A stretch of 64,000 nt of DNA from ZAX-1 sp046533095 (GTDB lineage: Bacteria > Bacillota > Clostridia > Lachnospirales > Lachnospiraceae). Shown here piece after piece: positions 52,960 to 62,219 of the stretch. Position numbers and translations under genes: made by a program. The notes beneath the pieces were generated by a model that ran no database searches, was not told the DNA's origin, and saw only the letters and a program-made list of their open reading frames with translations. Location of the stretch: assembly GCA_046533095.1 (NCBI GenBank), contig JAJQRA010000037.1:8808-72807 (forward strand), in the 5' to 3' direction. How positions within the stretch are numbered: the first letter of the stretch is position 1; each line of letters opens with the position of its first letter.

Positions 52960-55103
52960 TGAGTATGAATTCAATATCAAAAAAAATAGGCGCGCTTATA
53001 TGTGCCGCAATGCTTGTCCTGTCTACTTCCTTGCCTGTACATGCACTGGAAACTTATGATAAAGAGGAAGTAGTATATGTAAAGCTCGGGTATGACGGAG
53101 CGGTAGATGCTGTCTATGTTGTCAATAGTTTCGAGGCCGATGCTAAAAGTGTAGTGTCTGACAGCGGAAACTACCTTTCTGTTTTAAACCTTACTACTAC
53201 CGATCCAATTACATTAGAAAATGGAAACGTGTCGTTTACTGCACCCGGTGGGAAGTTTTACTATAAAGGCGTGTTAAACACTCTTGAAATCCCTTGGGAC
53301 ATATCAGTTTCCTATCTGCTTGATGGAGAAGCAATTCGCGCAGATATGCTCGCCGGAAGAAACGGACAGCTGCAGATTTACATATCCCTAAAACAAAAAG
53401 AAAGTGCAAATGCAGCATATCGTGAACATTATGCGATACAAGCATCGCTTTCACTTGACAGTGCCCTTTGTAAAAATATTTTGGCGCCGGACGCCACCGT
53501 AGCCAATGTAGGCGACCAAAAACAGTTGTCTTATATTGTTCTTCCAAACAAAAATAAGGAAATTACGATTACCGCCGATGTAGCCGATTTTAAAATGAAC
53601 GGAATATCCATCAATATGGTGCCACTGTCTTTGGGGATTGATCGCCCGGACATCTCCGAATTAAAGGATCGGCTTTCCAAGCTGCAAGATGGTGCGGTAG
53701 AATTGGATGATGGATCTATCCAGTTAAAAGATGGCACGACCGAACTAGAAGATGGCGTATTCAAATTTCGCGATGGTGTTGCAGAATTATATGATGGAAC
53801 TATTAAACTTCGTGATCGTGCTGTAGAATTAAATGGTGGAGTTTCCATTTTAAAAGATGGTACGGAAAAGTTGAATAGCAGTACCATTAAATTATGGGAT
53901 GGCATTACCGCCATCAAAAACAAGATGCCAAAACTAAAAGATGGCACAGCCGAATTAAAAAATGGTGCGCAAAAATTAGTAGTCGGAAGCGCAGATATGA
54001 AAAGTGGAGCGGTTTCCTTAGAAGCCGGCGCAGATAGTCTGGTTGCCGGTGCGGCTGATTTTTATGCAGGCATAGAATCCGTAAACAATAAATCGGATGA
54101 ATTAACGGCCGGGTCGGCTGCGATAAAGAAAGGGCTTCAAGAATTGGCGTTAGGCGTAGGCGGGATGGATGCCGAAAGTATGCGTACTGCTACAGATCAA
54201 GCGGCAACACTGCAGGGAGGCTCACAAGCCTTTCAGGATGGACTTGATGCTTGGCTTGCGGCATATGGTTCCACGATAAATCCCGAAGCACTTGCGGCCT
54301 TTCGTATGCTTGCCGCAAACTATGCGCAAATTAACGATGGCGTAGTTAAAATTATAAATGAAGTAAGTAGCCAGTCTACTGCAATGCCTAAGCTTGTAGG
54401 TGGGATTACCACGCTTTCATCGCAATACGAAACGCTAGATGGCGGGATTAGTGCTTATACGGACGGGGTGCAACAACTATATGTTCGCTTTGGAGAAATG
54501 CAGAGTGGAATCAATGCACTATCCGGCGGTTTGCGTGAGCTTAAAAATGCTACCACAAAGTTACACAGTGGCAGCCAAGAATTATACAATGGGACTGCCG
54601 AGCTACACTCTGGCGTTACCATGCTAGATGATGGCATCAGTAAACTCCAAGGCGGTTCCATGGCATTTCAAGATGGGGTAAGCAAATTGCAGGATGGAGC
54701 CACTAGTCTGTATGACGGAACTTTAAAACTGGGCGATGGTACAAGCAAATTATATGACGGCGTTTCAACAACACAGGATAAAATGGTCGATTTGATTGAT
54801 GGAACATCTACGTTAAAAGACGGCACTTTAGACTTAGCGGACGCAACGGGTGAACTACGAGAAAAAACAGCTACAATGGATCACGATGTGGAGGAAGAAA
54901 TCGATACCATGTTGGATGAATATCGAAACACGGATTTTACGCCGGTATCGTTTACCAATGCCACGAATAGCCATGTTCGTTCGGTCCAATTTGTTATGAA
55001 AACCGCAGATATCAATATGGATTCTGGCGATAATGAACCAGTAAAGGAAGAAATCGTTCCGTTGACAATTTGGCAAAGATTTTTGAGTTTATTCAAGAAA
55101 TAG
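52959..55103 (+). CDS. Secreted protein with x-x-x-Leu-x-x-Gly heptad repeats
   Basis: 714 residues; the ATG shares its A with the exporter stop codon. Signal peptide 1-30 (LSTSLPVHALE), a beta-rich N-domain to about 230, then long blocks of heptads such as LKDGTTELEDG and LYDGTLKLGDG at about 237-375 and 520-640, with a less regular helical part between. The C-terminus is short and basic (WQRFLSLFKK) with no clear membrane helix. Proteins of this kind accompany MMPL exporters and may bridge the transporter to the cell wall; function is not established. Confidence 0.85.
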   Translation: MSMNSISKKIGALICAAMLVLSTSLPVHALETYDKEEVVYVKLGYDGAVDAVYVVNSFEADAKSVVSDSGNYLSVLNLTTTDPITLENGNVSFTAPGGKFYYKGVLNTLEIPWDISVSYLLDGEAIRADMLAGRNGQLQIYISLKQKESANAAYREHYAIQASLSLDSALCKNILAPDATVANVGDQKQLSYIVLPNKNKEITITADVADFKMNGISINMVPLSLGIDRPDISELKDRLSKLQDGAVELDDGSIQLKDGTTELEDGVFKFRDGVAELYDGTIKLRDRAVELNGGVSILKDGTEKLNSSTIKLWDGITAIKNKMPKLKDGTAELKNGAQKLVVGSADMKSGAVSLEAGADSLVAGAADFYAGIESVNNKSDELTAGSAAIKKGLQELALGVGGMDAESMRTATDQAATLQGGSQAFQDGLDAWLAAYGSTINPEALAAFRMLAANYAQINDGVVKIINEVSSQSTAMPKLVGGITTLSSQYETLDGGISAYTDGVQQLYVRFGEMQSGINALSGGLRELKNATTKLHSGSQELYNGTAELHSGVTMLDDGISKLQGGSMAFQDGVSKLQDGATSLYDGTLKLGDGTSKLYDGVSTTQDKMVDLIDGTSTLKDGTLDLADATGELREKTATMDHDVEEEIDTMLDEYRNTDFTPVSFTNATNSHVRSVQFVMKTADINMDSGDNEPVKEEIVPLTIWQRFLSLFKK

Positions 55104-55209
55104 AGCAATTCAGAATTTATGGGCATCATGCTATCATCCCACCTTTAAGCGTTAAAATGCACTCGTCAAAATGTAGCCAAAATGCATCAACAGAAGCAGG
55201 AAAAAATCA

Positions 55210-55238
55210 TTGTTTCTTTTGTGTAGGTATGCTACAAT
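55210..55238 (+). promoter_or_regulatory. Probable sigma-A promoter of the KdpD/KdpE-like operon
   Basis: TTGTTT and TACAAT are exactly 17 bases apart, with transcription expected near 55245, shortly before the kinase gene. Confidence 0.7.
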
Positions 55239-55273
55239 GCTATGAATAAAATTAAGGCAAGGTGCTTTTTTAC

Positions 55274-56905
55274 ATGCCAGATCATACAAGCAGGCGAGGT
55301 TGGCGCATGAGTGCGTACAGGTGGGGAAAACAAATGAAACACTTTTTTGTTAAATGTATGGAATCTATAAGGACGTTTGAGCAGAAAAGCAGCATGCAGA
55401 AGAATATTATCCGCGCTCTTAAAATGTCCGCTATTTTTGCGGCGTCCTCACTGGTTGGCTATTTATTTCACACCGTCGGGTTTTCCGATACAAATATCGT
55501 CATTGTCTACCTGCTTTCCGTCCTGCTGACAGCTTGGCTCACGGAAAGCTTTGCCTATGGCATTTTTGCGTCGGTGATTGCCACTTTTTTATTTGGCTAT
55601 TTTTTCGCAGAACCATTTTTAGCTTTTTCCGTCAGTGACCCGGCCTATATCATTATCTTTATTACCATGACGATTACGGCGCTTATCACAAGCACCTTGA
55701 CATCTCACGCGAAACGCAGCGAACGAAAAGCGAAGCAAAAGGAGGCGGAAACAAAAGCGATATACAACCTCACAAATCATTTGACCGATGCAAAAAACAT
55801 AAATGAAATTTCGGAAATCGTTGTCTGCGCAATTTCCGAATGTTTTTCCTGCAATGCAGGATGCCTTTGTTTCAGCCAAGACGGCATACCCGAAAAAGCT
55901 TTCATACAGCAGACGTGCAGCGATCACCTGATCCGACGTGAAACAGCCGACGCAGAAATCAAATATCGAATGGAGGGTCTGCGTATTGGGTATGACGTGG
56001 GGGTGGAATTTGTTGACTGGCCAATATACGGCAATGAAAGCACGCTAGGTATTATTCGGATACCAAAGGAAACCGGGCTTGCCATGAGCGAGATGCAACG
56101 GGGGCTTTTGCGGGCAATGATTGAAAGTGCCGCCCTTGCCATGGATCGGTTCCGTTTGGCCGAGCAGCGTATTTTATCTTCTGCGGAAGCCGAAAAGGAG
56201 CGTTACCGCGGGATTTTACTGCGGGCAATATCACACGATTTACGCACTCCTCTTTCCGGAATTATGGGAACAGCAGAAATGCTTATGGATATGAATGATA
56301 AAGATAGTTCTTCTTTTGCGCTTGCGCGGGATATTTACAAAGACGCTGATTGGCTGCGTTCTTTGGTTGAGAACATTTTAAGCCTGACACGGCTGCAATC
56401 CAGCCAATTTAACCTAAAAAAGCAGATGGAATCAGTGGAGGAGGTGATCGGTAGTGCGGTCGCCAATATTACAAAACGTTCCCCCGAATATGAAATAGCC
56501 GTAGATATACCAAACGAAATTTTACTTGTGCCGATGGATGTGCGTTTGATTGAACAGGTTTTAATCAATTTGTTGGACAACGCAGTCAAGCACACGCCAC
56601 CGTACGAGGAAATCGGCGTAAGTGTGCGGGTAAATCAATCGGATCGTTCTTTCATATTCAAGGTATGGGATAGCGGAACGGGCATTGCACCGGCTGACAT
56701 TTCCCATCTGTTTCAGGAGTTTTATACCACGAATGAAAACCGGGCTGACACAGGTAAGGGAATTGGATTGGGCCTTGCGATATGCGAAACAATTGTAAAA
56801 GCGCACGGCGGAATCATTACCGCCGAAAATTGTGAGGATGGCAAGGGCGCAAAGTTTACCTTTACGCTACCGATGGAGGAAGGTAAAAATGACGAGAAAC
56901 AATGA
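55274..56905 (+). CDS. KdpD-like sensor histidine kinase lacking the N-terminal KdpD/Usp domains
   Basis: About 543 residues; alternative starts are GTG 55262 and ATG 55334. A DUF4118-type four-helix membrane part (about 45-140) and a GAF-like region lead into HisKA (AISHDLRTPLSGIMG) and HATPase (NLLDNAVKHTP, GTGIAPADI, GKGIGLGLAIC). The cytosolic KdpD sensor and Usp domains are absent, so only the membrane half of KdpD is retained. Likely controls the Trk genes downstream. Confidence 0.9.
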   Translation: MPDHTSRRGWRMSAYRWGKQMKHFFVKCMESIRTFEQKSSMQKNIIRALKMSAIFAASSLVGYLFHTVGFSDTNIVIVYLLSVLLTAWLTESFAYGIFASVIATFLFGYFFAEPFLAFSVSDPAYIIIFITMTITALITSTLTSHAKRSERKAKQKEAETKAIYNLTNHLTDAKNINEISEIVVCAISECFSCNAGCLCFSQDGIPEKAFIQQTCSDHLIRRETADAEIKYRMEGLRIGYDVGVEFVDWPIYGNESTLGIIRIPKETGLAMSEMQRGLLRAMIESAALAMDRFRLAEQRILSSAEAEKERYRGILLRAISHDLRTPLSGIMGTAEMLMDMNDKDSSSFALARDIYKDADWLRSLVENILSLTRLQSSQFNLKKQMESVEEVIGSAVANITKRSPEYEIAVDIPNEILLVPMDVRLIEQVLINLLDNAVKHTPPYEEIGVSVRVNQSDRSFIFKVWDSGTGIAPADISHLFQEFYTTNENRADTGKGIGLGLAICETIVKAHGGIITAENCEDGKGAKFTFTLPMEEGKNDEKQ

Positions 56906-57587
56906 ATATATCCTTGTCGTTGAGGACGACAGGCAGATACAGAACTTTATCTGTTACGCCCTGAAAAATGAGGGGTTTCGCTGCGATGTAGCAAATACTG
57001 GGCAGAGTGCGCTTAGCAAACTTGTTTCCGAGCCGCTTGACATGATGCTGCTTGACCTTGGTTTGCCTGATTTTGATGGAATTGACGTGATAAAGAAAGT
57101 GCGGGAATGGTCTGAAATACCAATTATGATTGTTTCTGCAAGAGACCAGGATAAAGAGAAAGTAGCGGCGCTTGATATGGGCGCGGACGACTACCTGACA
57201 AAGCCGTTTTCCATCGCCGAATTGATGGCGCGCGTCCGCGTGGCGCTGCGGCACTCGCAAAAGCATGGGAACATGTCCATGCAATCGGTTTTATCGGTTG
57301 ACGCATTGCAAATCGACTTTGAAAAGCATGTGGTATTTCTTGATGGCAGCGAAATCCACCTAACACCGATGGAGTATACTTTGCTTTCCCTACTCTTTAA
57401 AAATATGGGAAAGGTATTGACAACAGGCACCATTATCAAGGAAGTATGGGGCGTGGGATACGGCAACGACACACAGGCGTTACGCTCCTTAATGACTGGG
57501 CTTAGGCGAAAGATTGAGGAAATCCCTGCCAAGCCACGATACATCCTTACGGAAATTGGCGTAGGATACCGCTTAGCAGGTATCTAG
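56889..57587 (+). CDS. KdpE-like response regulator (OmpR family)
   Basis: 232 residues from ATG 56889, after AGGAAGG, overlapping the kinase end by 17 bases. Receiver with Asp56 (MMLLDLGLPDF) and Lys in DYLTKPFS, then a winged-helix DNA-binding domain ending ILTEIGVGYRL. Direct-repeat sites of OmpR-family type lie 90 bases after the gene, before the trk genes. Confidence 0.93.
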   Translation: MTRNNEYILVVEDDRQIQNFICYALKNEGFRCDVANTGQSALSKLVSEPLDMMLLDLGLPDFDGIDVIKKVREWSEIPIMIVSARDQDKEKVAALDMGADDYLTKPFSIAELMARVRVALRHSQKHGNMSMQSVLSVDALQIDFEKHVVFLDGSEIHLTPMEYTLLSLLFKNMGKVLTTGTIIKEVWGVGYGNDTQALRSLMTGLRRKIEEIPAKPRYILTEIGVGYRLAGI

Positions 57588-57636
57588 CGCATTGTTTTTC
57601 CTGGATTTTTTGCAGAAATAGGATCAATCCCATGTT

Positions 57637-57671
57637 AGACCAGCGTTACGTTTGCGCTGGCCTCTTTTTTA
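57637..57671 (+). terminator. Intrinsic terminator after the response regulator
   Basis: CCAGCG and CGCTGG pair around a nine-base loop, followed by CCTCTTTTTT. It separates the two-component transcript from the trk transcript. Confidence 0.85.
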
Positions 57672-57676
57672 TTCCT

Positions 57677-57742
57677 TTCTCACACGATTCTCACATGAAA
57701 ACGGCATTTCTCACACCGCGCTCACGGCATTTCCGCTATGCT
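57677..57742 (+). promoter_or_regulatory. trk promoter region with four direct repeats (response-regulator sites)
   Basis: TTCTCACA occurs at 57677, 57688 and 57708, with a relaxed copy CGCTCACG at 57719. Within each pair the period is 11 bases, about one helical turn, as in OmpR/KdpE tandem sites. A possible -10 TATGCT is at 57737-57742, so the second pair replaces the -35, as for an activated promoter. Confidence 0.7.
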
Positions 57743-57833
57743 GATTTTTGAGGTGGCATATGCGCTCTATTTCACGTATTTGCCCGCACGGCAGAACTTT
57801 GACCATTTCGAAACTTTCACGGAGGAATTGACT

Positions 57834-58286
57834 ATGCGTTTTTTTCAAAATAAAAAATCCGATCGATATACCATTATTGTCGGCTGTGGGCGATTGGGCG
57901 CAAACCTTGCCAACACCCTATCCGATAACGGCGAGAGTGTATTGATTATAGATCGCAGCCAAGACGCTTTCCGAAAGCTCTCTACTTCCTTTGGAGGGCT
58001 TACTTTGCTTGGTGACGCAACGGACGTTTCCATCTTAAAAGATGCTGAAATCGAAAAAGCGGCGGCGGTTGTTTCTGTGACAAACAATGACAACACAAAT
58101 ATTTTTGTCGCGCAAATCGCAAAGGAATACTTCAATATTCCTCATGTGATTGCTCGCCTTTACGACCCGGAACGAGAGTGCATTTACAATGAGTTTCAGA
58201 TTGATACCATTTGCCCCGCCACCCTCTCCGTGAAAGAGATTGATAAGATTTTAAACTTTGATAGCGGAATGGAGGAAGCCCTATGA
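57834..58286 (+). CDS. TrkA-type RCK-N subunit, intact nucleotide site
   Basis: 150 residues from ATG 57834, eight bases after GGAGG. Only the RCK_N Rossmann domain: IVGCGRLGANLANTL, acidic LIIDRS at the strand-2 end, GDATDVSIL and SVTNNDNTNIFVAQIAK. The RCK_C domain is missing, so the protein is half the length of KtrA/TrkA units. Should gate the TrkH channel with the second TrkA-like protein. Confidence 0.93.
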   Translation: MRFFQNKKSDRYTIIVGCGRLGANLANTLSDNGESVLIIDRSQDAFRKLSTSFGGLTLLGDATDVSILKDAEIEKAAAVVSVTNNDNTNIFVAQIAKEYFNIPHVIARLYDPERECIYNEFQIDTICPATLSVKEIDKILNFDSGMEEAL

Positions 58287-58948
58287 AAACGAGAGTTATT
58301 TTAATTGGTGGGTTTAATAAGGCAAAATCTCTTGCAAAATCGCTGATCAAGAAAGGGTACAAAGTGACCGCAATCAACAACAATGCGCAGGATTGCAACG
58401 CTTTAACAGAGATTGATAAATTGACCGTATATATCGGGGACGGCACAAAGCCGTTCGTACTGGAGGACGCTAATATTTATAATGCGGATATCGCCATCGC
58501 CCTGACAGGCCACGACGAAGATAATCTTGTGATATGTGAGCTATGCAAAAAAAAATTCAATGTACATAAAACGGTATCCCTTGTTTCAGAGCCAAAGAAA
58601 ATAGAGTTTTTCCACCGCATGGGCATTGATTCCGTTGTCTGTGCGATAACCGCTATCGCCAACATTATAGAGCAACAAGCAATTATGAATGAAATGGCTA
58701 CACTTCTTCCAATCGGCGAGGGGCGGATTAGTATCGCGCAGGTTCCCATTACGGAAACGGCTCCCGTCGTGGATAAAAAGCTGTGGGAAATCAACCTGCC
58801 CAAAGAAGTGATTATAGGGTGTGTGCTGCGTGGCGAAAAAAACCTAGTTCCCCGTGGAGATACAAGGATACTAGCGGGAGATAGCTTGATACTTATTTCA
58901 TCGGACAAGCATGAAACAGCTGCGATCAAAGAACTGACAGGGCGGTGA
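58283..58948 (+). CDS. TrkA-type protein with degenerate nucleotide loop and RCK-C domain
   Basis: 221 residues, start overlapping the previous stop by four bases. RCK_N about 1-130 and RCK_C about 140-220 (LWEINLPKEVIIGCVLR, GDSLILISS). The glycine loop reads VILIGGFNKAKSL instead of GxGxxG, and AINNN replaces the acidic strand end, so NAD(H)/ATP binding is doubtful. With the upstream half-protein it may form a heteromeric gating ring, one subunit sensing nucleotide and the other supplying RCK_C. Confidence 0.9.
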   Translation: MKTRVILIGGFNKAKSLAKSLIKKGYKVTAINNNAQDCNALTEIDKLTVYIGDGTKPFVLEDANIYNADIAIALTGHDEDNLVICELCKKKFNVHKTVSLVSEPKKIEFFHRMGIDSVVCAITAIANIIEQQAIMNEMATLLPIGEGRISIAQVPITETAPVVDKKLWEINLPKEVIIGCVLRGEKNLVPRGDTRILAGDSLILISSDKHETAAIKELTGR

Positions 58949-60426
58949 AAGGAGTGGGGCGAAACATATTAGGCGACAATATATACGGACGATTTATGAT
59001 TTTCATAGGGCTACTTACGCTTGTTCCATTAACGGTTTTATTGTTTGATACGAAAGAGCGCAACAATGCCGCTGCATTTCTTATTCCCGGTGTCCTCTCA
59101 ATCGTGGCAGGGTGCTTTGTATGCGGCAAGGTAAAACAGGTCGATGAAAAAGTGAGCGAATGGCAATCCCCCATGCAAAAGGGCAGCTTGCCCGTCCTAT
59201 TCGCGTGGTGCTTTGGTTTTTTGGCAGGGGCGCTTCCCTTTCTAATTTCCGGCAAACTTGACTTTATCCATGCACTGTTTGAGTCGGTAAGCGGATGGTC
59301 TACGACTGGCCTTACTGTAATTGACGTGGCCACCACACCGCGCATATTCCTCTTTCACCGCAGTTTTATGCAATATTGCGGGGGACTTGGCTTTATTTTG
59401 ATGATGCTTATACTTGTCCAAAGCAAACAGGCTGTGAATTTATTCGCTGCGGAGGGACACCCAGACAGGCTTATGCCTAATCTGAAAAAAACAGTACAAA
59501 TAATCTTTTTTCTATATAATGCGTTTCTCGTACTAGGTACACTCCTTTATCGCATTTTCGGCATGGCGTGGTTCGATGCAATATGCCATACCATGAGCGC
59601 GTTGTCAACGGCCGGATTTACCACACAGCAAAATAGTATTGGAGAATATAAAAATTTTGCAATCGAAACCGTGACGATTATCCTCATGCTGATCGGCTCT
59701 ACTAATTTTGCGGTATTGCTGCTTCTTAGCAGATTTAGACTCCGTAAAATGTTCCGTGTAACTGAACTACGTTTTTTAGGTGCGCTACTCCTGATTTTTA
59801 CGCCACTGATCGCATTTTCTTTGATGGGGAGCTTGGGCATGAGTTTGGGCGAAAGTCTACTTAAGGCATTGTTCGGTGTTATAACCACCTTTTCCACTAC
59901 TGGCTATTCCACGATGGATTATGCGCTATGGCCGCCTTTTGCCGTAGGGCTTTTGTTTCCGCTTATGATCATCGGCGGTGGGGTTGGTTCTACTGCAGGG
60001 GGCATTAAGCTTTCAAGGACCTACTTGCTATTAACCGCCGTGCGTGAAAATATCCGCAAACGCTTTTCTTCATCTCGGCGGGTGACATCTTTATACTATT
60101 ACAGGGCGCAAGGGAAAACAAAGATAGACCATGCGCTTATTTCCGATACTGTAGGGTTTGCGGCTTGCTATTTCGGCGTTCTGCTGGTCGGAACACTTCT
60201 TATCACTGTAGCAGAGGGTTGCCCTTTGATGGACGCTATGTTTGAGTTTACATCTGCCTTTGGTACGGTTGGAATATCAAATGGGCTAACGGCAACAGCA
60301 AACACCGGGACGCTCATTGTGGAAATGATTGGTATGGTGCTTGGCAGATTGGAGATGTTCATTGTATTTATAGGGGTCTATTCGGCAGCAGCAAAAATCA
60401 AGTCAAAAATTGAAAAGCGGTTTTAA
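58945..60426 (+). CDS. TrkH-family potassium uptake channel subunit
   Basis: 493 residues; GTG start overlapping the trkA stop by four bases. Four membrane-pore-membrane repeats with the selectivity-filter loops SGWSTTGLT, SALSTAGFT, TTFSTTGYS and SAFGTVGIS, each with the conserved Gly. Potassium uptake, probably sodium- or proton-linked. A short hairpin at 60416-60431 overlaps the stop. Confidence 0.95.
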   Translation: MKGVGRNILGDNIYGRFMIFIGLLTLVPLTVLLFDTKERNNAAAFLIPGVLSIVAGCFVCGKVKQVDEKVSEWQSPMQKGSLPVLFAWCFGFLAGALPFLISGKLDFIHALFESVSGWSTTGLTVIDVATTPRIFLFHRSFMQYCGGLGFILMMLILVQSKQAVNLFAAEGHPDRLMPNLKKTVQIIFFLYNAFLVLGTLLYRIFGMAWFDAICHTMSALSTAGFTTQQNSIGEYKNFAIETVTIILMLIGSTNFAVLLLLSRFRLRKMFRVTELRFLGALLLIFTPLIAFSLMGSLGMSLGESLLKALFGVITTFSTTGYSTMDYALWPPFAVGLLFPLMIIGGGVGSTAGGIKLSRTYLLLTAVRENIRKRFSSSRRVTSLYYYRAQGKTKIDHALISDTVGFAACYFGVLLVGTLLITVAEGCPLMDAMFEFTSAFGTVGISNGLTATANTGTLIVEMIGMVLGRLEMFIVFIGVYSAAAKIKSKIEKRF

Positions 60427-60477
60427 CCGCTGTATGGTATTTTCTCTTCTCCTTTTTCATTTGCCGATATTTCCTTA

Positions 60478-61137
60478 TCATTGGAATTCTTTTTTCGCAA
60501 AGGAAATCGACGATAAGACCATCCATATCACAATATATGCCACATACACGGAAAAATAAAATACGATCGTGAGGCTATTATATAGGCCATTTACCACCAA
60601 ATTATGAGCAAAATGTTCCGGAAAGTAATTCCTCATAAATTTAAAATTATCAAAATACATGGATATGATATACAAAATAAAAACGATCGAGAATGTTGCA
60701 AACGCCTTTTGCCAAACCCCTACAAAGATGCAAAATATTGATATTACAGTAGTGCCTAAGTAGACAGCGACTATCGTCACGATATACTTGTTTATATCTG
60801 CATCTACGATGCTCCAAATGCCATACTTGGCCACATCGGCGGATCTAAGATATACCGCCGTAGACAACGCAATGATAATCAGGTAATACAGCGTAATCAC
60901 CACCTGCATTGCACCTGCTTTTGATACGATGATTTTGATCCTTTTTGCAATGCGGTACACGTATAGGTCTATTTCTTTACACTCAACTTCCCTTGCCATT
61001 ACCATGGATCCAATGACCACTAAAATGAAGAGGAAAAAGAAGTTCGCCGTACCTATCATCGTATAGATAAATTCAAACAGTCCAATCCCCTTAGAAATGA
61101 ACTCAAACCTTTCTCCATCCTGTGTTATCCTTTTCAT
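60478..61137 (-). pseudogene. ABC-2 type permease lacking its N-terminus
   Basis: 219 residues in the open frame, with about five membrane segments. Compared with the intact permease at 62.5-63.3 kb it matches only from the DGERFEFISKGIGLFEF region on, so the first 90 or so residues are gone. Its frame opens inside the truncated ATPase gene, in a different reading frame and with no ribosome-binding site. Probably the surviving half of a deleted gene. Confidence 0.75.
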
Positions 61138-61525
61138 TGTCGACCAGTCCTACTAGTTTTAATATTTCATGAATCCTATGTTTTCGTTCCTTAGATCCTG
61201 ATATCTTAGATGCCATCAGCAGCATCATCAGATTATCATAAGCAGATAAATCTTCATGGAATTTTGTATCTACTAAAGCACCGATTGTCCTCATAACCTT
61301 AGGATCTTCCGTATTAATCGGATTCCCTTGATAAATTATTTCACCATCAAAATCCTTATACAATTCTAAGATCGTCTTAATCAATGTTGTTTTTCCAGCA
61401 CCATTTTTCCCAAGGAGTCCGACAATCCGCCCTGCTTTGATGTCCACCGTTATATCCTTAAGTGCACAGGCTTTTCCAAATCTTTTCGTTACATTTTGAA
61501 CCGTTAAAATATTTTTATTTTCCAT
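61103..61525 (-). pseudogene. ABC transporter ATPase truncated before the signature motif
   Basis: 140 residues with AGGAGG-type site and a normal start (MENKNILTVQNVTKRFGKAC). Walker A LLGKNGAGKTTLIKT is intact, but the frame ends shortly after ILKLVGLVDNEKDN: the LSGG signature, Walker B and switch His are absent. The stop lies 34 bases into the permease frame. A single internal deletion that joined the two genes out of frame explains both broken ends. Confidence 0.85.
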
Positions 61526-61537
61526 GTGGACCTCCGT

Positions 61538-61639
61538 CTAAGCAAATGACTGGCTTTTCACCAAGTCAACATAATAACGATTCGTTAAACTATTCTTGAT
61601 ATCCTGCTCCGATATAAAAATTTTTTTGTTTTTTTCCAT
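61538..61639 (-). CDS. Possible 33-residue peptide gene
   Basis: ATG at 61639 opens MEKNKKIFISEQDIKNSLTN and ends after 33 codons, 12 bases before the ATPase gene and 10 bases after the stop of the 164-residue gene. The ribosome-binding site (GTGGCG) is poor. It could be a peptide precursor, a small partner or the start of a gene that was cut short. Not recognised. Confidence 0.35.
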   Translation of the reverse strand: MEKNKKIFISEQDIKNSLTNRYYVDLVKSQSFA

Positions 61640-61649
61640 ATCCGCCACA

Positions 61650-62144
61650 CTACACCATCGCCGTATGATCCGTGTTCGCATTGCGCCTTTTAAACATCCG
61701 AACGCCAAGAGCACCTCCAGCAAATGCTACCAGCAGGTCTAAAACAATCTGCATAATCCTTGAAGACGTATCCTGATCTGAAAATGCCACTTCCATTTGT
61801 ACGTTTTCGATCTGTATATGGTCATCACCAATACTTTCGGTGCTTTCATTCACAATAGATAACCCATTTTCTTCGATATGATTGCCTGTAAAAGTGGCAA
61901 CCGTCAATGCAATCACGCATGCAACAACTGCTAATAGCAGAGCATGTATAAAACTTGTTTTTAAAGTTGCGCTTTTTTCATAATTTAGCATCAAATTCGC
62001 TGCTATGAGTACAGCTGAATTTATAAAAAGGTTCACAAAAAATCTTACGATTAGCGCTACCTCCCTTACCATTGACGATGTCAACACCACCGCTAGAACA
62101 ATATAGACAATTATAAATACACCATATACTGCTATTTTCTTCAT
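61650..62144 (-). CDS. Unrecognised four-helix membrane protein
   Basis: 164 residues: three hydrophobic segments in residues 5-85, an acidic extracytoplasmic loop of about 50 residues (SIGDDHIQIENVQMEV), and one more segment near 135-155 before a basic tail. GGAGG precedes the ATG. Sits between the PqqD-like gene and the broken ABC genes; perhaps an accessory or immunity protein of that transporter. Confidence 0.6.
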   Translation of the reverse strand: MKKIAVYGVFIIVYIVLAVVLTSSMVREVALIVRFFVNLFINSAVLIAANLMLNYEKSATLKTSFIHALLLAVVACVIALTVATFTGNHIEENGLSIVNESTESIGDDHIQIENVQMEVAFSDQDTSSRIMQIVLDLLVAFAGGALGVRMFKRRNANTDHTAMV

Positions 62145-62219
62145 CTTGATTCCTCCACGTTTTTATTCATTGTTACCAGTAATTCGTCTGTTGTCTTTTC
62201 ATAAAAATATCTAACATGT

